42,795 bases of DNA from Bog-159 sp049511415 (GCA_049511415.1 JBEKYC010000087.1:1-42795); one strand, 5' to 3'. Positions 9,041 to 18,197 are shown, counted from the first letter of the stretch. Notes: a model not told the origin generated them from the sequence alone. Program-made: numbers and translations.

Positions 9041-9044
9041 CTCG

Positions 9045-10514
9045 ATGCGAAAACTACTCCCCGTTTTCCTGCTGGTAGCCGCGGGCGCGTGGGCGCATGT
9101 GGGCAGTCCCGATGTTTTCTACGATGGCCAAGCGGGGCCGTACCGGCTGCTGGTGACCATTCGCACGCCCACGGTGATTCCAGGAGTGGCTGAAATCGAA
9201 GTACGCAGCGCGGCCAACGATGTGGATAAGATGCACATCGTGCCGACGCCGCTGACCGGTCCGGGCGCTAAGTTCGCGCCGGTGCCGGATCTGGCGGTGC
9301 GCTCCAAAGACGATCCGCAGTTTTTCACGGGATCGCTGTGGATGATGACTTCCGGCTCCTGGCAGGTGCGCGTCACCGCGGAAGGCGCCAAGGGCAAAGG
9401 CGAATTGTCCGTGCCGGTTCCCGCGCTCTCTTCCACTACCAAGAAGATGTCGGGACCGATCGCCGCAGTGCTGATCGGCCTGGGACTCCTGCTGGTAGTA
9501 GGCGTGGTCAGCATCGTGGGAGCAGGCGTGCGCGAGGGGCAATTGGAGCCGGGCTTGGTTCCCGATCGCAAGCGAATCGTGCGTTCGAGGTGGATCATGG
9601 CCGGCACCACTGTTTTCGTTTTGGCGCTGGTGGCGCTGGGCGGCAACTGGTGGAGCAGCGAAGCCGGCGAGTACGATAAGCACATCTTCAAGCCGCTGCA
9701 AATGGCCGCCACGCTGGAGAACGGCAACCGGCTGATGCTGCGTCTATCCGACCCCGGTTGGGCACTATGGCGCAAGATCGACGATTTAGTCCCGGACCAC
9801 AATCACCTGATGCATCTCTATGTGATCAGTCTGCCAGGGATGGAGCATGTGTGGCACCTGCATCCCGACCGCGTGAATAGCGGCGTGTTTGAAAAGGATC
9901 TGCCCGACATGCCTGCCGGGCATTACGCGCTGTACGGCGACATCGTGCATGCCAACGGCCTGCCGGAGACGATGGTGACGGAATTGGATTTGCCGGCCGT
10001 CGCCGGGCATCCGCTGCAGGGAGACGATGCCGCGGGCGCCGGTCCGCTGCTGGCGCAGTCCGACCCCAATCGCACGACCGCACAATTACCGGACGGCTGG
10101 CGTATGATTTGGGAGCGCGAGCCGGGTCCGCTGCACACCCGGCGCGCCACATTCTTCCGTTTCAAACTGGAAGACGCATCAGGCAAGCCCGCGCCGGACG
10201 TGGAACTCTACATGGGCATGCCGGGCCACGCCGCTTTCGTGCGCACAGACCGGAGCGTGTTTGCGCACGTGCATCCATCGGGATCCGTACCCATGGCATC
10301 GCTGAGCCTGACGCGGAATGCCGGCGATGGGGGCGCGGCAATGGCCAGCATGGCCAGCATGCCGGGGATGGATCACAGCATGATGCAGGCGCTGCCGGCG
10401 GAAGTTTCATTCCCCTACGGCTTTCCCAAGGCCGGCGACTACCGTATCTTCGTGCAAGTAAAACGCGGCGGAACCGTGGAAACCGGCGTGTTTGACGCGC
10501 ACGTGGAGAACTAG
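9045..10514 (+). CDS. Membrane-anchored His/Met-rich protein, probably metal-handling
   Basis: 489 residues from the ATG at 9045, the only start in the right place after the upstream stop. A signal peptide (MRKLLPVFLLVAAGAWA-HVG) leads an immunoglobulin-like domain resembling FixH/YtkA proteins (about 20-130). Two membrane helices follow at about 140-160 and 186-206. The long C-terminal part contains histidine-rich strands, DHNHLMHLYVIS and HVWHLHPDRV near 250-275, and repeats the fold after residue 350 (FVRTDRSVFAHVHPSGS). Near the end is a methionine motif, MASMASMPGMDHSMMQ, of the kind that binds copper in periplasmic proteins. It is the second gene of a tight pair with the polytopic membrane protein. 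Copper or other metal handling in the envelope is inferred from these residues. Confidence 0.75.
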   Translation: MRKLLPVFLLVAAGAWAHVGSPDVFYDGQAGPYRLLVTIRTPTVIPGVAEIEVRSAANDVDKMHIVPTPLTGPGAKFAPVPDLAVRSKDDPQFFTGSLWMMTSGSWQVRVTAEGAKGKGELSVPVPALSSTTKKMSGPIAAVLIGLGLLLVVGVVSIVGAGVREGQLEPGLVPDRKRIVRSRWIMAGTTVFVLALVALGGNWWSSEAGEYDKHIFKPLQMAATLENGNRLMLRLSDPGWALWRKIDDLVPDHNHLMHLYVISLPGMEHVWHLHPDRVNSGVFEKDLPDMPAGHYALYGDIVHANGLPETMVTELDLPAVAGHPLQGDDAAGAGPLLAQSDPNRTTAQLPDGWRMIWEREPGPLHTRRATFFRFKLEDASGKPAPDVELYMGMPGHAAFVRTDRSVFAHVHPSGSVPMASLSLTRNAGDGGAAMASMASMPGMDHSMMQALPAEVSFPYGFPKAGDYRIFVQVKRGGTVETGVFDAHVEN

Positions 10515-10517
10515 AGC

Positions 10518-11339
10518 GTGCGGCCGCTCAAGGATCAGGTAGTCCTGATTACGGGGGCGGGCCGAGGTATCGGCAAACGCCTCGCCATTGGATTCGCGGC
10601 GGAGGGCGCGCGCGTGGGATTGCTGGCGCGCAGCCAGGCGGAGCTGGATCTGGCGAAGCTGGAGATCGAGCACGCCGGCGGCGCCGCCTTGCGTATCCGC
10701 TGCGATGTGCGCGATTACGAACAGATGAGCGCGGCCGTGGAGCGCATGCGCGCGGTCTTCGGCGGCTTGAACGTCCTGATCGCCGCTGCCGGAGTGCAGG
10801 GGCCCATCGGCCCGCTGGTGGATATCAAACCGCGCGCCTGGGCCGAGACGGTCGAGACCAACCTGATTGGCGTGATGCATGCGTGCCGCGCGGCCTTGCC
10901 GCAGATGATCGAGCGGCGGCGGGGCAAGATCGTAGTCATCAGCGGCGGCGGCGCGGCCTCGGCACGGCCGCGTTTTTCGGCCTATGCGGCTTCCAAGGCG
11001 GCCGTGGCGCGCTTCGTCGAAACGTTGGCCGAAGAAGTGCGCGACTATAACATCCAGGTGAACTGCATGGCGCCTGGCGGCACTTACACGCACATGACGG
11101 ACGAGATCCTGCATTCCGGCGAGCGCGCCGGGACCAAGGAAATCGAAGAGGCGGAGGATGTACGGCTGACTGGTGGCACACATCCCGAAAAGCAAATCCA
11201 CCTCGCGCTGTTTCTGGCTTCCGAGCGTTCCAACCACATCAGCGGCAAATTGATCCATGTGAATGACGACTGGAAAAAGCTGGAGCGGGAGAACATGAAT
11301 CCGGAAGCGTTTACTCTACGGCGTTTGTCCAAGGTCTGA
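10518..11339 (+). CDS. Short-chain dehydrogenase/reductase (SDR)
   Basis: 273 residues starting at GTG 10518, with GGAG 8-11 nt upstream inside the end of the previous gene. The Rossmann nucleotide-binding motif is TGAGRGIG (residues 12-19), followed by CDVRD, an AAAG strand and the catalytic YAASK (Tyr156, Lys160) with serine at 142. An Arg residue after the second beta strand (LLARSQ) favours NADP(H). The substrate is not evident; the 30-residue tail after the SDR core (WKKLERENMNPEAFTLRRLSKV) is longer than usual. It follows the membrane pair by three bases and may be co-transcribed, but a metabolic link is not obvious. Confidence 0.9.
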   Translation: MRPLKDQVVLITGAGRGIGKRLAIGFAAEGARVGLLARSQAELDLAKLEIEHAGGAALRIRCDVRDYEQMSAAVERMRAVFGGLNVLIAAAGVQGPIGPLVDIKPRAWAETVETNLIGVMHACRAALPQMIERRRGKIVVISGGGAASARPRFSAYAASKAAVARFVETLAEEVRDYNIQVNCMAPGGTYTHMTDEILHSGERAGTKEIEEAEDVRLTGGTHPEKQIHLALFLASERSNHISGKLIHVNDDWKKLERENMNPEAFTLRRLSKV

Positions 11340-11392
11340 CATATTTTGACCCGCCGGGAGGGGTCCGCAGACTGCGAGGCCGGCCCACAGAG

Positions 11393-11398
11393 TACAAT
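11393..11398 (+). promoter_or_regulatory. -10 box placing the transcript start at the GTG of the M1 gene
   Basis: TACAAT ends 6 nt before the GTG at 11405, so transcription would begin at or next to the start codon. No Shine-Dalgarno sequence lies between. No good -35 is seen. This is the layout of a leaderless gene. Confidence 0.4.
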
Positions 11399-11404
11399 GC
11401 TAAG

Positions 11405-14161
11405 GTGCAAGTCAAAGCAGTTACATTTGGTTTATTAATTCCAGCGCTGCTGGCTGCTGCCACGATCGAAGGCACGGTAAAAGATCCCAGCGGGGCGGCC
11501 GTCCCCGGGGCCGGCGTCATTCTCAAGAACTCCGAGACGCTGCAGACCGAGAACGGGATCACCGATTCGCAGGGTCACTTCCAATTCGCCGACGCGGCCG
11601 CTGGTAAATACACTATTACTGTTCAACACGAAGGCTTCGAGGATGCCGAGCAGCCTGTGGAGGTTGGCGAGCGTCCGGTGAATCTGTCCATTGCTTTGAA
11701 GATCGCGACGCAGCAGACCGTGGTCGAAGTCGGCGGCAAGCGCTCGCCGTATGCGAATTCCGATCCGAATTACGTGGCACTGCGCGGCGCCATGCCCGGG
11801 GCGCAGTTTCGCGTCGCGAATTTAACTTTGAAACGCGACGCGGCGACGTTTACTTTCACCACTGGGCAGTTCAGTTTTCTTCCGCCCGTGCTGGGCAGGG
11901 TGGCCGCGGGGGTCTTTACCGGCGAGGGCACATTTCATCTGGAGCCGGCCATGTCAATCGAGCGGGCGTCCCTGCGCCTGATGTCCGGTGAAAATGCCGT
12001 GGATGAGTCTTTCCGTTCGGTAGTCTTTTGGTTCACCGACGATACTTACGAAGAGATCAAGCGGCAGGCGCAAGCCACGGATGAGGCCTCGCAAGCCGGC
12101 AATGCGTGGCATGAATTCAGAAGCCGCGCGCGCCATAGGACGGAGCTTCCGCGCAGCTTCGTCGAATATTTATTGCAGGACGAAGACATCAAGAACTATG
12201 AAGCCGAGATACTGGGCGGGCTCTATAACCGCAATGAATCCGGCGAATTCCTCGCCTGCATACACGGCAACAAGCATTCCGATCTGCGGCTGTTCATCAA
12301 TCCGCGAGGCGCCATGCCGTTCATGCCTTCGCCGGAGGAGGTCGGGCTGGTGAATATGGATCCGGGCGGAACCCAGGATGGCATCTGGTACCTGACGCAC
12401 TACGCCGAGGAGTGGAAATCGGGGCGCGCCAGCAACACGGAGGACCGTCATCTGGTAGCCGCGGAACACTACAAAATCGAGACGGCCATCGGCCGGAACG
12501 ATCACCTGTCGGCTACCTGTGCGGTCCAGATCAAGGCACTCGTCGCCGGAGTGCGCGTCATCAGTTTTGGGCTGTTGCCCCGCCTGCGCGTCACGCGAGT
12601 CACTTACAAGGATAAGGACATTTCGTTCATCCAGGAAAGCCGCAAAGAAGACGGGTCCTTCTATGTAATTATGCCGGAAGGTCTGGCCGCCGGCCAGAGT
12701 TATACGATCGGCATCGAGTACGAGGGCGACAAGGTCGTCAGCAAGGAAGGCAACGGCAATTTCTCGGTGGGCGCCCGCACGAGCTGGTATCCGAGTTTGA
12801 ACACTTTCTCCGACCGCGCCACTTACGACCTGACTTTTAAGGTGCCGAAGCAATTCACTCTGGTCGGCGTCGGCAAACTGGAGAAAGAATGGAAGGAAGA
12901 CGATTACGCCGCCTCCCATTGGGTTTCGGAAATTCCGCTGGCCGTGGCCGGATTCAATTACGGCCTGTTCAAGAAGAAATCCGTAGAAGACCAGACGACA
13001 CACTATCTGATCGAAGCCTACGCTACCAGTGAGGTTCCGGACTATCTCAAGCATCACAATGTGAATGTCTCGCCAGGGAACCCATATGACCAGGGCATGC
13101 ACGCGGCGCAGGAGCAAAACCTGAGCCCCAGCGCCATGGCCCAGAGCGCCATGGTGGATGCCCAAAACGCCATCCGGCTGTTCGACGCCTGGTTCGGAAA
13201 CGCGCCCTACGGACGCATTGCCATCACCCAGCAGCCGGCCTTCAATTACGGCCAGTCCTGGCCCACGTTGGTCTACTTGCCCATCAGCGCGTTCCTCGAC
13301 AGCACGCAACGATGGATGCTGATGGGCGGCAACGCATTCCGGTTCGCGGACTTCATCCAGGAAGTCACGCCGCACGAAGTGTCGCACCAATGGTGGGGCC
13401 ACATGGTCGGGTGGGCGTCTTATCACGACCAGTGGCTATCGGAGGGTTTTGCCGATTTCTCCGCGGGATTGTTCCTGCAGCAGACCGAGCGGGATAACTC
13501 GAAGTATCTGAAATATTGGGACCGGGCGCGGGAGACCATCCTGGCCAAGAACAGTTTCGGCAATCGTCCCAACGATGCCGGTCCGCTGTGGATGGGATTG
13601 CGCCTCAATACCTTCAAGACCGGGGGCGCCTACCAGCGGCTGATCTACCCCAAGGGCGGATACGTACTGCACATGTTGCGTTACCTGATGTTGGATCGGG
13701 AGACCGGTGACAAAGACTTTATCGATATGATGCACGACTACGTGGCCACTTACCTGAACAAGAATGCGTCCACGGAGTCGTTCCGATCGGTGGTCGAGAA
13801 GCACATGAAGCCAGCCATCGACCTGGAGCGCAATGGCAAGATGGAATGGTTTTTCCGGGAGTGGGTTTACGGCACGGAGATCCCGAGCTACCATATGGAC
13901 TATTCGCTGGCGGCGGAGGCTGACGGCAAATATCTGTTTACGGCCAAGATCACGCAGAGCGGCGTGTCGCCGAGATTCGTGATGGCGGTGCCGATCTATT
14001 TCGACTTTGACGGCCACGTGGTGCGTGCGGGATCGGTGGCATTGCTGGGGAATATGACCTCCAATGAAATGAAGATCCGTCTGCCAAAGAAACCCAAACA
14101 TGTGCTACTGAATGCCAATCATGACGTGCTGGCGGCCGAGACCGTCGTCAAGGAGATGTAG
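11405..14161 (+). CDS. M1-family metallopeptidase-like protein with N-terminal carboxypeptidase regulatory-like domain
   Basis: 918 residues. A signal peptide (MQVKAVTFGLLIPALLAA) is followed by a CarboxypepD_reg-like beta-sandwich (IEGTVKDPSGAAVPGAGVILKN, about 20-95). The catalytic region contains the gluzincin motif HEVSH (His657, Glu658, His661) and, 18 residues on, Glu680 in WLSEGFADF, the full zinc site of M1 peptidases. The usual GXMEN exopeptidase motif ahead of it is not seen; the corresponding region reads FNYGQSWPTLVYLP. It may therefore not be a classical aminopeptidase. The protein is exported and probably cleaves peptides in the periplasm. The start is a GTG with no ribosome binding site. 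The next gene follows after one base. Confidence 0.9.
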   Translation: MQVKAVTFGLLIPALLAAATIEGTVKDPSGAAVPGAGVILKNSETLQTENGITDSQGHFQFADAAAGKYTITVQHEGFEDAEQPVEVGERPVNLSIALKIATQQTVVEVGGKRSPYANSDPNYVALRGAMPGAQFRVANLTLKRDAATFTFTTGQFSFLPPVLGRVAAGVFTGEGTFHLEPAMSIERASLRLMSGENAVDESFRSVVFWFTDDTYEEIKRQAQATDEASQAGNAWHEFRSRARHRTELPRSFVEYLLQDEDIKNYEAEILGGLYNRNESGEFLACIHGNKHSDLRLFINPRGAMPFMPSPEEVGLVNMDPGGTQDGIWYLTHYAEEWKSGRASNTEDRHLVAAEHYKIETAIGRNDHLSATCAVQIKALVAGVRVISFGLLPRLRVTRVTYKDKDISFIQESRKEDGSFYVIMPEGLAAGQSYTIGIEYEGDKVVSKEGNGNFSVGARTSWYPSLNTFSDRATYDLTFKVPKQFTLVGVGKLEKEWKEDDYAASHWVSEIPLAVAGFNYGLFKKKSVEDQTTHYLIEAYATSEVPDYLKHHNVNVSPGNPYDQGMHAAQEQNLSPSAMAQSAMVDAQNAIRLFDAWFGNAPYGRIAITQQPAFNYGQSWPTLVYLPISAFLDSTQRWMLMGGNAFRFADFIQEVTPHEVSHQWWGHMVGWASYHDQWLSEGFADFSAGLFLQQTERDNSKYLKYWDRARETILAKNSFGNRPNDAGPLWMGLRLNTFKTGGAYQRLIYPKGGYVLHMLRYLMLDRETGDKDFIDMMHDYVATYLNKNASTESFRSVVEKHMKPAIDLERNGKMEWFFREWVYGTEIPSYHMDYSLAAEADGKYLFTAKITQSGVSPRFVMAVPIYFDFDGHVVRAGSVALLGNMTSNEMKIRLPKKPKHVLLNANHDVLAAETVVKEM

Positions 14162-14162
14162 G

Positions 14163-15953
14163 GTGAGCAGCAGGCGTCAATTTCTGCAGTTGGCCACCGC
14201 GGCATGCGCGAGCGCCGCCACCGGCGCGGAGCCTGCAATGCTATCGGCATTCGACTATTCCCAGGTCGAGCTACTGGACAGTCCGTTGCGCCGCCAGTTG
14301 GACACCAATCACACTTTCTTTCTGAACCTCAGCGAAGACCGAATGCTAAAGATCTACCGCCAGCGCGCGGGCCTGCCCGCTCCCGGTCGCGATATGGGCG
14401 GATGGTATGACGACTTTTGTCCCGGTTCGCATTTTGGGCAATACATGTCGGCGCTGGCTCGTTTCGCGAGGGTCAGTGATTCGGAAGAGACACGCGCCAA
14501 GGTGAAGCGGCTGGTGCGCGGATTCGCGGCGACGTTGGATCCGTCCGGTAAATTCTTTGCGGATCATCGTTACCCGGGCTACACGTACGACAAACTGGTG
14601 CTGGGCCTGCTGGATGCGCGTTTCTGCGCCGGTGACGCGACCGCACTGGACGTGCTGGCGCAAATGACCCGCGTGGCGGCGCCGCATATGGCCGACCATG
14701 CGATGACGTCCGAGGAGATGCATCAGCGCCCACACAAGGACGAGACTTATACCTGGGACGAAACTTATACTTTCGCCGAGAATCTCTTCCTGGCGTATGA
14801 ACGAACGGGCGAGCGGCAGTATTTCGACTTAGGCATGCGCTATTTGCTCGACCGCGGTTTCTTCGATCCTTTGGCGGAGGGGCAAAATGTATTGCCCGGT
14901 CTGCACGCTTACAGTCACGTGAATGCGCTCAGCTCCGGCATCCAGGGATATCTGAAGCTGCGGGATGCCAAGTATCTCCGGGCGGTCACGAACGCCACGG
15001 AGATGATCCTGAAAGACCAGAGCTACGCCACGGGCGGGTGGGGACCTAACGAGAGCTTCGTGCAGCCTGGTAAGGGCGAATTGGGCGCGAGCCTGCGCGA
15101 GTCGCACCGGCATTTTGAGTCCGGCTGCGGCAGTTATGCGCATTTCAAGCTGATGCGCTACCTGCTGGCCATTACACGCGATTCCCGCTACGGCGATAGC
15201 ATGGAACGGGTGCTCTACAATTGCGCCCTGGGCATTCTGCCGATTCTGGAGGACGGCTCGACGTTCTATTACTCCGACTATCACCGGGGCGCGCGTAAGA
15301 GCTACACGCGCATTATCCCGGATGCAGCTTACCGTTGGGATCTGGACGATCATTGGCCGTGTTGCTCCGGAACCTTTCCGCAATTAACCGCGGACTACGG
15401 CATCAGCTCTTATCTGCAGGCGCCGGATGGTGTGTATGTCAACTTATATGTGCCGTCGCGTCTGAAATGGAAGCAAGGATCGATTCTCCAGGAGACAAAC
15501 TATCCGTCCGGGAGTGAAGTTACATTGACGTTCGAGGCAGCGCCGCCGGGCGAATTCACGGTCTATGTGCGTATTCCGGAGTGGGCAGGAAAGGGGTTGA
15601 CGATTTCCGTCAACGGGCGCCAAGTCTTTTGGGAAGTGCCCTGCTTTTTTCCGTTGCGCAGGCAATGGAAGGCCGGTGATCGCATCGAGATTGAGATCGC
15701 CTCCAAGCTGCGGTATGAACCGGTCGACGCCCAAACGCCGAGCCAGGTGGCGGTATTGCGCGGTCCCCAGGTGATGTTTGCGCTGGCGGAGAACCAGCCG
15801 AAGCTGAAGCGCCAGCAGTTGAGTTCTGCAAAGATCCAGAAAGGGCCCGGAGACGATTGGGTGGCGCGCCTGGAAAGCGGCGAGATCAGGCTGCGCCCGT
15901 TTGGCAGTATTCGGGACGAAGCTTATCAGACTTACTGGGAAGTCACCGATTGA
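14163..15953 (+). CDS. GH127-like (DUF1680) glycoside hydrolase, Tat-type signal
   Basis: 597 residues from the GTG at 14163, which has AGGAG 7 nt upstream and yields an N-terminus MSSRRQFLQLATAACASAATGA, a twin-arginine-type export signal. The protein has the (alpha/alpha)6-barrel pattern of beta-L-arabinofuranosidases of family GH127: GGWYDDFCPGSHFGQYMSAL, HVNALSSGIQGYLKL, and the WPCCSGTFPQ motif (Cys400-Cys401), whose first cysteine is the nucleophile in Bifidobacterium HypBA1. The second part (after about 425) is beta-rich. In HypBA1 zinc is held by an E-x-C pair plus the two cysteines; here the matching region is ESGC (319-322), so the glutamate is one residue displaced. Plant cell-wall arabinan debris is the likely substrate. 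Adjacent to the exported M1-like peptidase. Confidence 0.88.
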   Translation: MSSRRQFLQLATAACASAATGAEPAMLSAFDYSQVELLDSPLRRQLDTNHTFFLNLSEDRMLKIYRQRAGLPAPGRDMGGWYDDFCPGSHFGQYMSALARFARVSDSEETRAKVKRLVRGFAATLDPSGKFFADHRYPGYTYDKLVLGLLDARFCAGDATALDVLAQMTRVAAPHMADHAMTSEEMHQRPHKDETYTWDETYTFAENLFLAYERTGERQYFDLGMRYLLDRGFFDPLAEGQNVLPGLHAYSHVNALSSGIQGYLKLRDAKYLRAVTNATEMILKDQSYATGGWGPNESFVQPGKGELGASLRESHRHFESGCGSYAHFKLMRYLLAITRDSRYGDSMERVLYNCALGILPILEDGSTFYYSDYHRGARKSYTRIIPDAAYRWDLDDHWPCCSGTFPQLTADYGISSYLQAPDGVYVNLYVPSRLKWKQGSILQETNYPSGSEVTLTFEAAPPGEFTVYVRIPEWAGKGLTISVNGRQVFWEVPCFFPLRRQWKAGDRIEIEIASKLRYEPVDAQTPSQVAVLRGPQVMFALAENQPKLKRQQLSSAKIQKGPGDDWVARLESGEIRLRPFGSIRDEAYQTYWEVTD

Positions 15954-17037
15954 GGGTCTCGAATACTTTCTCGGCTAGCTTGTCCAGTCCCAGATCCACG
16001 CGATTACTGAGTATCACGACCGTCAGGCGATCCTTTGTAAAGCGCTCGATCACCGTGCGGAAACCCATGGTACTGCCGGTGTGCCACATGCGCGGGTGCC
16101 CCTGGTAGGGATCGAGAAACCAGCCAAAGCCGTAGGAAGCCGGCTTTCCCGGGCGCAGATTGCCGTCGTTCGGTTCGGCAGGCCAATGCGGCTGTGAGCC
16201 ATCGTTGAGAGTGACGGGGGTCAGCGCGGCGCGCATTTCAGGCTCACTCAGCAAGGTGTGGGCTTCGAGCGCCGCATCCCATTTGGCGAGATCTTCGAGA
16301 TTGGAGTAAACGCCGCCATCGCCGAGCGTGGCCGAAGTCGAGCTTTGATCCGTTTCCACGAACCTGTCGCTCTCCCTCGAATGCCCGTAAGCTCGATTCG
16401 GCGCCGTGTTTCGTCCTCTTACGTAGGCCAGCGTGTGGCTCATCCGCAGTGGACGGAAGATGCGACGTTGCAGAAATTGCGGGAAAGTCTCGCCGGAGAC
16501 GTGCGCCACGAGCAAGCCAAGCACCACATATCCGGAGTTACTGTAGGACCAACTGGCGCCGGGCGCGAACTTACCAGCATTTTGCTGCTCCAGCAAATGA
16601 AACACTTCCGCGTCCTGGATTTGATGGTCGGCGGTCCAAGGGCCGCCATTCATCAGATCTTCGTAATCCGGCAGGCCTGAAGTGTGCGTCAGCAGGTGGC
16701 GGATGCTGATGGAGCGGCCGTAAGCGGGAAAATTCGGAAAGATTTCGGTCAGGCGCTGGTCATAACGCAGCTTACCGTCGTGCACCAGCAGCATGACTGA
16801 CATGGCGGTGAATTGCTTGGTGAAGGATGCCAGGCGAAAGTCGGTTTGGGCGTCGATGCGGGCGAAGGTGCGAAGGTCGCGAACACCGTAGCCGCGCACG
16901 AAGATGGCGCGGCCATCCTGTCGGACCAACACAGCCAGGCCGGGAGACCTGGCATCGGCTAGGGGCGCGAAAATGGCATCCAGGTCTGCGGCGGAACCGA
17001 TGCCGATGGCCGCGAACAGGAGCGCCCAAGTCTTCAC
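15943..17037 (-). CDS. Beta-lactamase-family serine hydrolase (exported)
   Basis: 364 residues with a short signal peptide (MKTWALLFAAIGIGSA). It shows the three class C/penicillin-binding-protein motifs: SFTK (Ser71 nucleophile, Lys74), YSN (165-167) and HTGS toward the C-terminus. Such proteins are esterases, D-aminopeptidases or carboxypeptidases acting in the periplasm; the exact substrate cannot be read from sequence. The 3' end overlaps the convergent GH127 gene by 11 bp. It shares an ATGA overlap with the M20 peptidase gene upstream, so these two are one operon, which suggests a joint role in peptide or amide breakdown. Confidence 0.88.
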   Translation of the reverse strand: MKTWALLFAAIGIGSAADLDAIFAPLADARSPGLAVLVRQDGRAIFVRGYGVRDLRTFARIDAQTDFRLASFTKQFTAMSVMLLVHDGKLRYDQRLTEIFPNFPAYGRSISIRHLLTHTSGLPDYEDLMNGGPWTADHQIQDAEVFHLLEQQNAGKFAPGASWSYSNSGYVVLGLLVAHVSGETFPQFLQRRIFRPLRMSHTLAYVRGRNTAPNRAYGHSRESDRFVETDQSSTSATLGDGGVYSNLEDLAKWDAALEAHTLLSEPEMRAALTPVTLNDGSQPHWPAEPNDGNLRPGKPASYGFGWFLDPYQGHPRMWHTGSTMGFRTVIERFTKDRLTVVILSNRVDLGLDKLAEKVFETLNR

Positions 17038-18197
17038 AGGGCGGCCACCAACTTCGCCAGAAGGGCGGTGCGGTCCGCTATGCGATCTACCAGTATGCTC
17101 TCGTTCAGGGCGTGGGCGCCCTCGCCGACGGCGCCGAGGCCATCGAGGGTCGGCACGCCCAGAGCCGCGGTGAAGTTGCCATCCGAGCCGCCGCCTACTG
17201 TGGATTCGTCCAGTTCGATGCCTAGCTCGCGCGCCAGCGCCTGGGCCTTGTGGAGGAGTTGCACGGTGCCTGGTATGCGCTCCATGGGCGGGCGATTCAA
17301 TCCGCCGCTGATTTCGATCGCGCAGCGCGTATCCACCGGCCGGAGCGCGCGGAACTTGCGATCCACGGCTGCCGCATCCTTCAATCGCAGCACGCGCATG
17401 TCGACTTCGGCGCGGGCCTCGGCGGCCACCACGTTGACGCGGGTGCCACCCGAGATGACGCCGGGATTGACGGTGATGCCGCGCTTCAAGTCAGTGAATC
17501 CGGCGATGCGTTCGATCTGGCGGGCAAGCTCCAGCACGGCGCTGGCGCCGCCGGTGAAATCGAGGCCGGAATGCGTTGCCTTGCCGCGCACCGTAACCGT
17601 ATAATCGCCGATGCCTTTGCGCGCCGTTTTGAGCTTGCCTTCCAGACCGGTGGCGGGTTCCAGCACCAGGACGGCAGCGCTGCGCCTGGCGTTCTTTTCG
17701 GTAAGCGCGCGAGACGATTCGCTGCCGACTTCCTCATCGGAATTGATCTGCATGATGATTCTGCGCGCCACCGGGATTTCGAGGTCGCGCAAAATCCGCA
17801 GGGCATAAATGAAAAAAGCGATGCCCGATTTCATATCGAGCACGCCGGGTCCCCACAGCCGGCCGCTTTCTTGCCGGAACGGCATGGACGCCAGTGTGCC
17901 CATCGGCCAGACGGTATCCGAGTGGCCCAGAGCCATGATTTGCCCCTTCTTCCGCTTGCCGAAGAGATCGAACTCGCACACAATGTGCCGGCCGAAGCGG
18001 CCGCCGGGCACGGTTTTGAAGCGTGCGAATGAGGGCGCGGCGTCTCCCAGCAGATCCACGAAGCGGTTGACGGCGGCCGGATCGTCGCTGGGCGATTCGC
18101 ATTCCACGAGTTCCCGGATCAGCGCCACGATCTCTTTTTGCCGGGCGCGAGCTGCAACGAGTAAGGAATCCACGGCTGATATAATAGCGACTTCCAT
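17034..18197 (-). CDS. M20-family metallopeptidase (glutamate carboxypeptidase type)
   Basis: 387 residues if started at the ATG at 18197; a GTG at 18173 (before VDSLLVAARARQ) is an alternative. The zinc-binding residues of the CPG2/M20 family are in order: GHSDTVWP, GPGVLDMKSG, NSDEEVGS (catalytic glutamate), VLEPATG and GEGAHALNE. A dimerisation (lid) domain lies between about 190 and 300 (KATHSGLDFTGGASAVLELA). It hydrolyses a C-terminal glutamate or similar amino acid from an amide. No signal peptide is evident. The ATG at 18197 overlaps the ATG of fabZ on the other strand, which makes the downstream start attractive. Operon with the serine hydrolase. Confidence 0.88.
   Translation of the reverse strand: MEVAIISAVDSLLVAARARQKEIVALIRELVECESPSDDPAAVNRFVDLLGDAAPSFARFKTVPGGRFGRHIVCEFDLFGKRKKGQIMALGHSDTVWPMGTLASMPFRQESGRLWGPGVLDMKSGIAFFIYALRILRDLEIPVARRIIMQINSDEEVGSESSRALTEKNARRSAAVLVLEPATGLEGKLKTARKGIGDYTVTVRGKATHSGLDFTGGASAVLELARQIERIAGFTDLKRGITVNPGVISGGTRVNVVAAEARAEVDMRVLRLKDAAAVDRKFRALRPVDTRCAIEISGGLNRPPMERIPGTVQLLHKAQALARELGIELDESTVGGGSDGNFTAALGVPTLDGLGAVGEGAHALNESILVDRIADRTALLAKLVAAL
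18177..18185 (+). promoter_or_regulatory. Extended -10 promoter of the fabZ-lpxA operon
   Basis: TGATATAAT is a perfect extended -10 (TGn plus TATAAT at 18180-18185). The ATG of fabZ is at 18196, so the predicted transcript would start about 0-4 nt before it. No Shine-Dalgarno sequence is present. No clear -35 is needed for an extended -10. Confidence 0.55.

Noticed and set aside
8976..9044. N-terminal extension of the His/Met-rich protein
   Set aside because: It overlaps the end of the previous gene and hides a good signal peptide that starts at ATG 9045.
12170..13426. 418-residue ORF antisense to the M1 gene
   Set aside because: Shadow frame in a high-GC coding region; no start signal and no domain.
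17250..18032. 260-residue ORF antisense to the M20 peptidase
   Set aside because: Shadow of the peptidase gene; no ribosome binding site, no motif.
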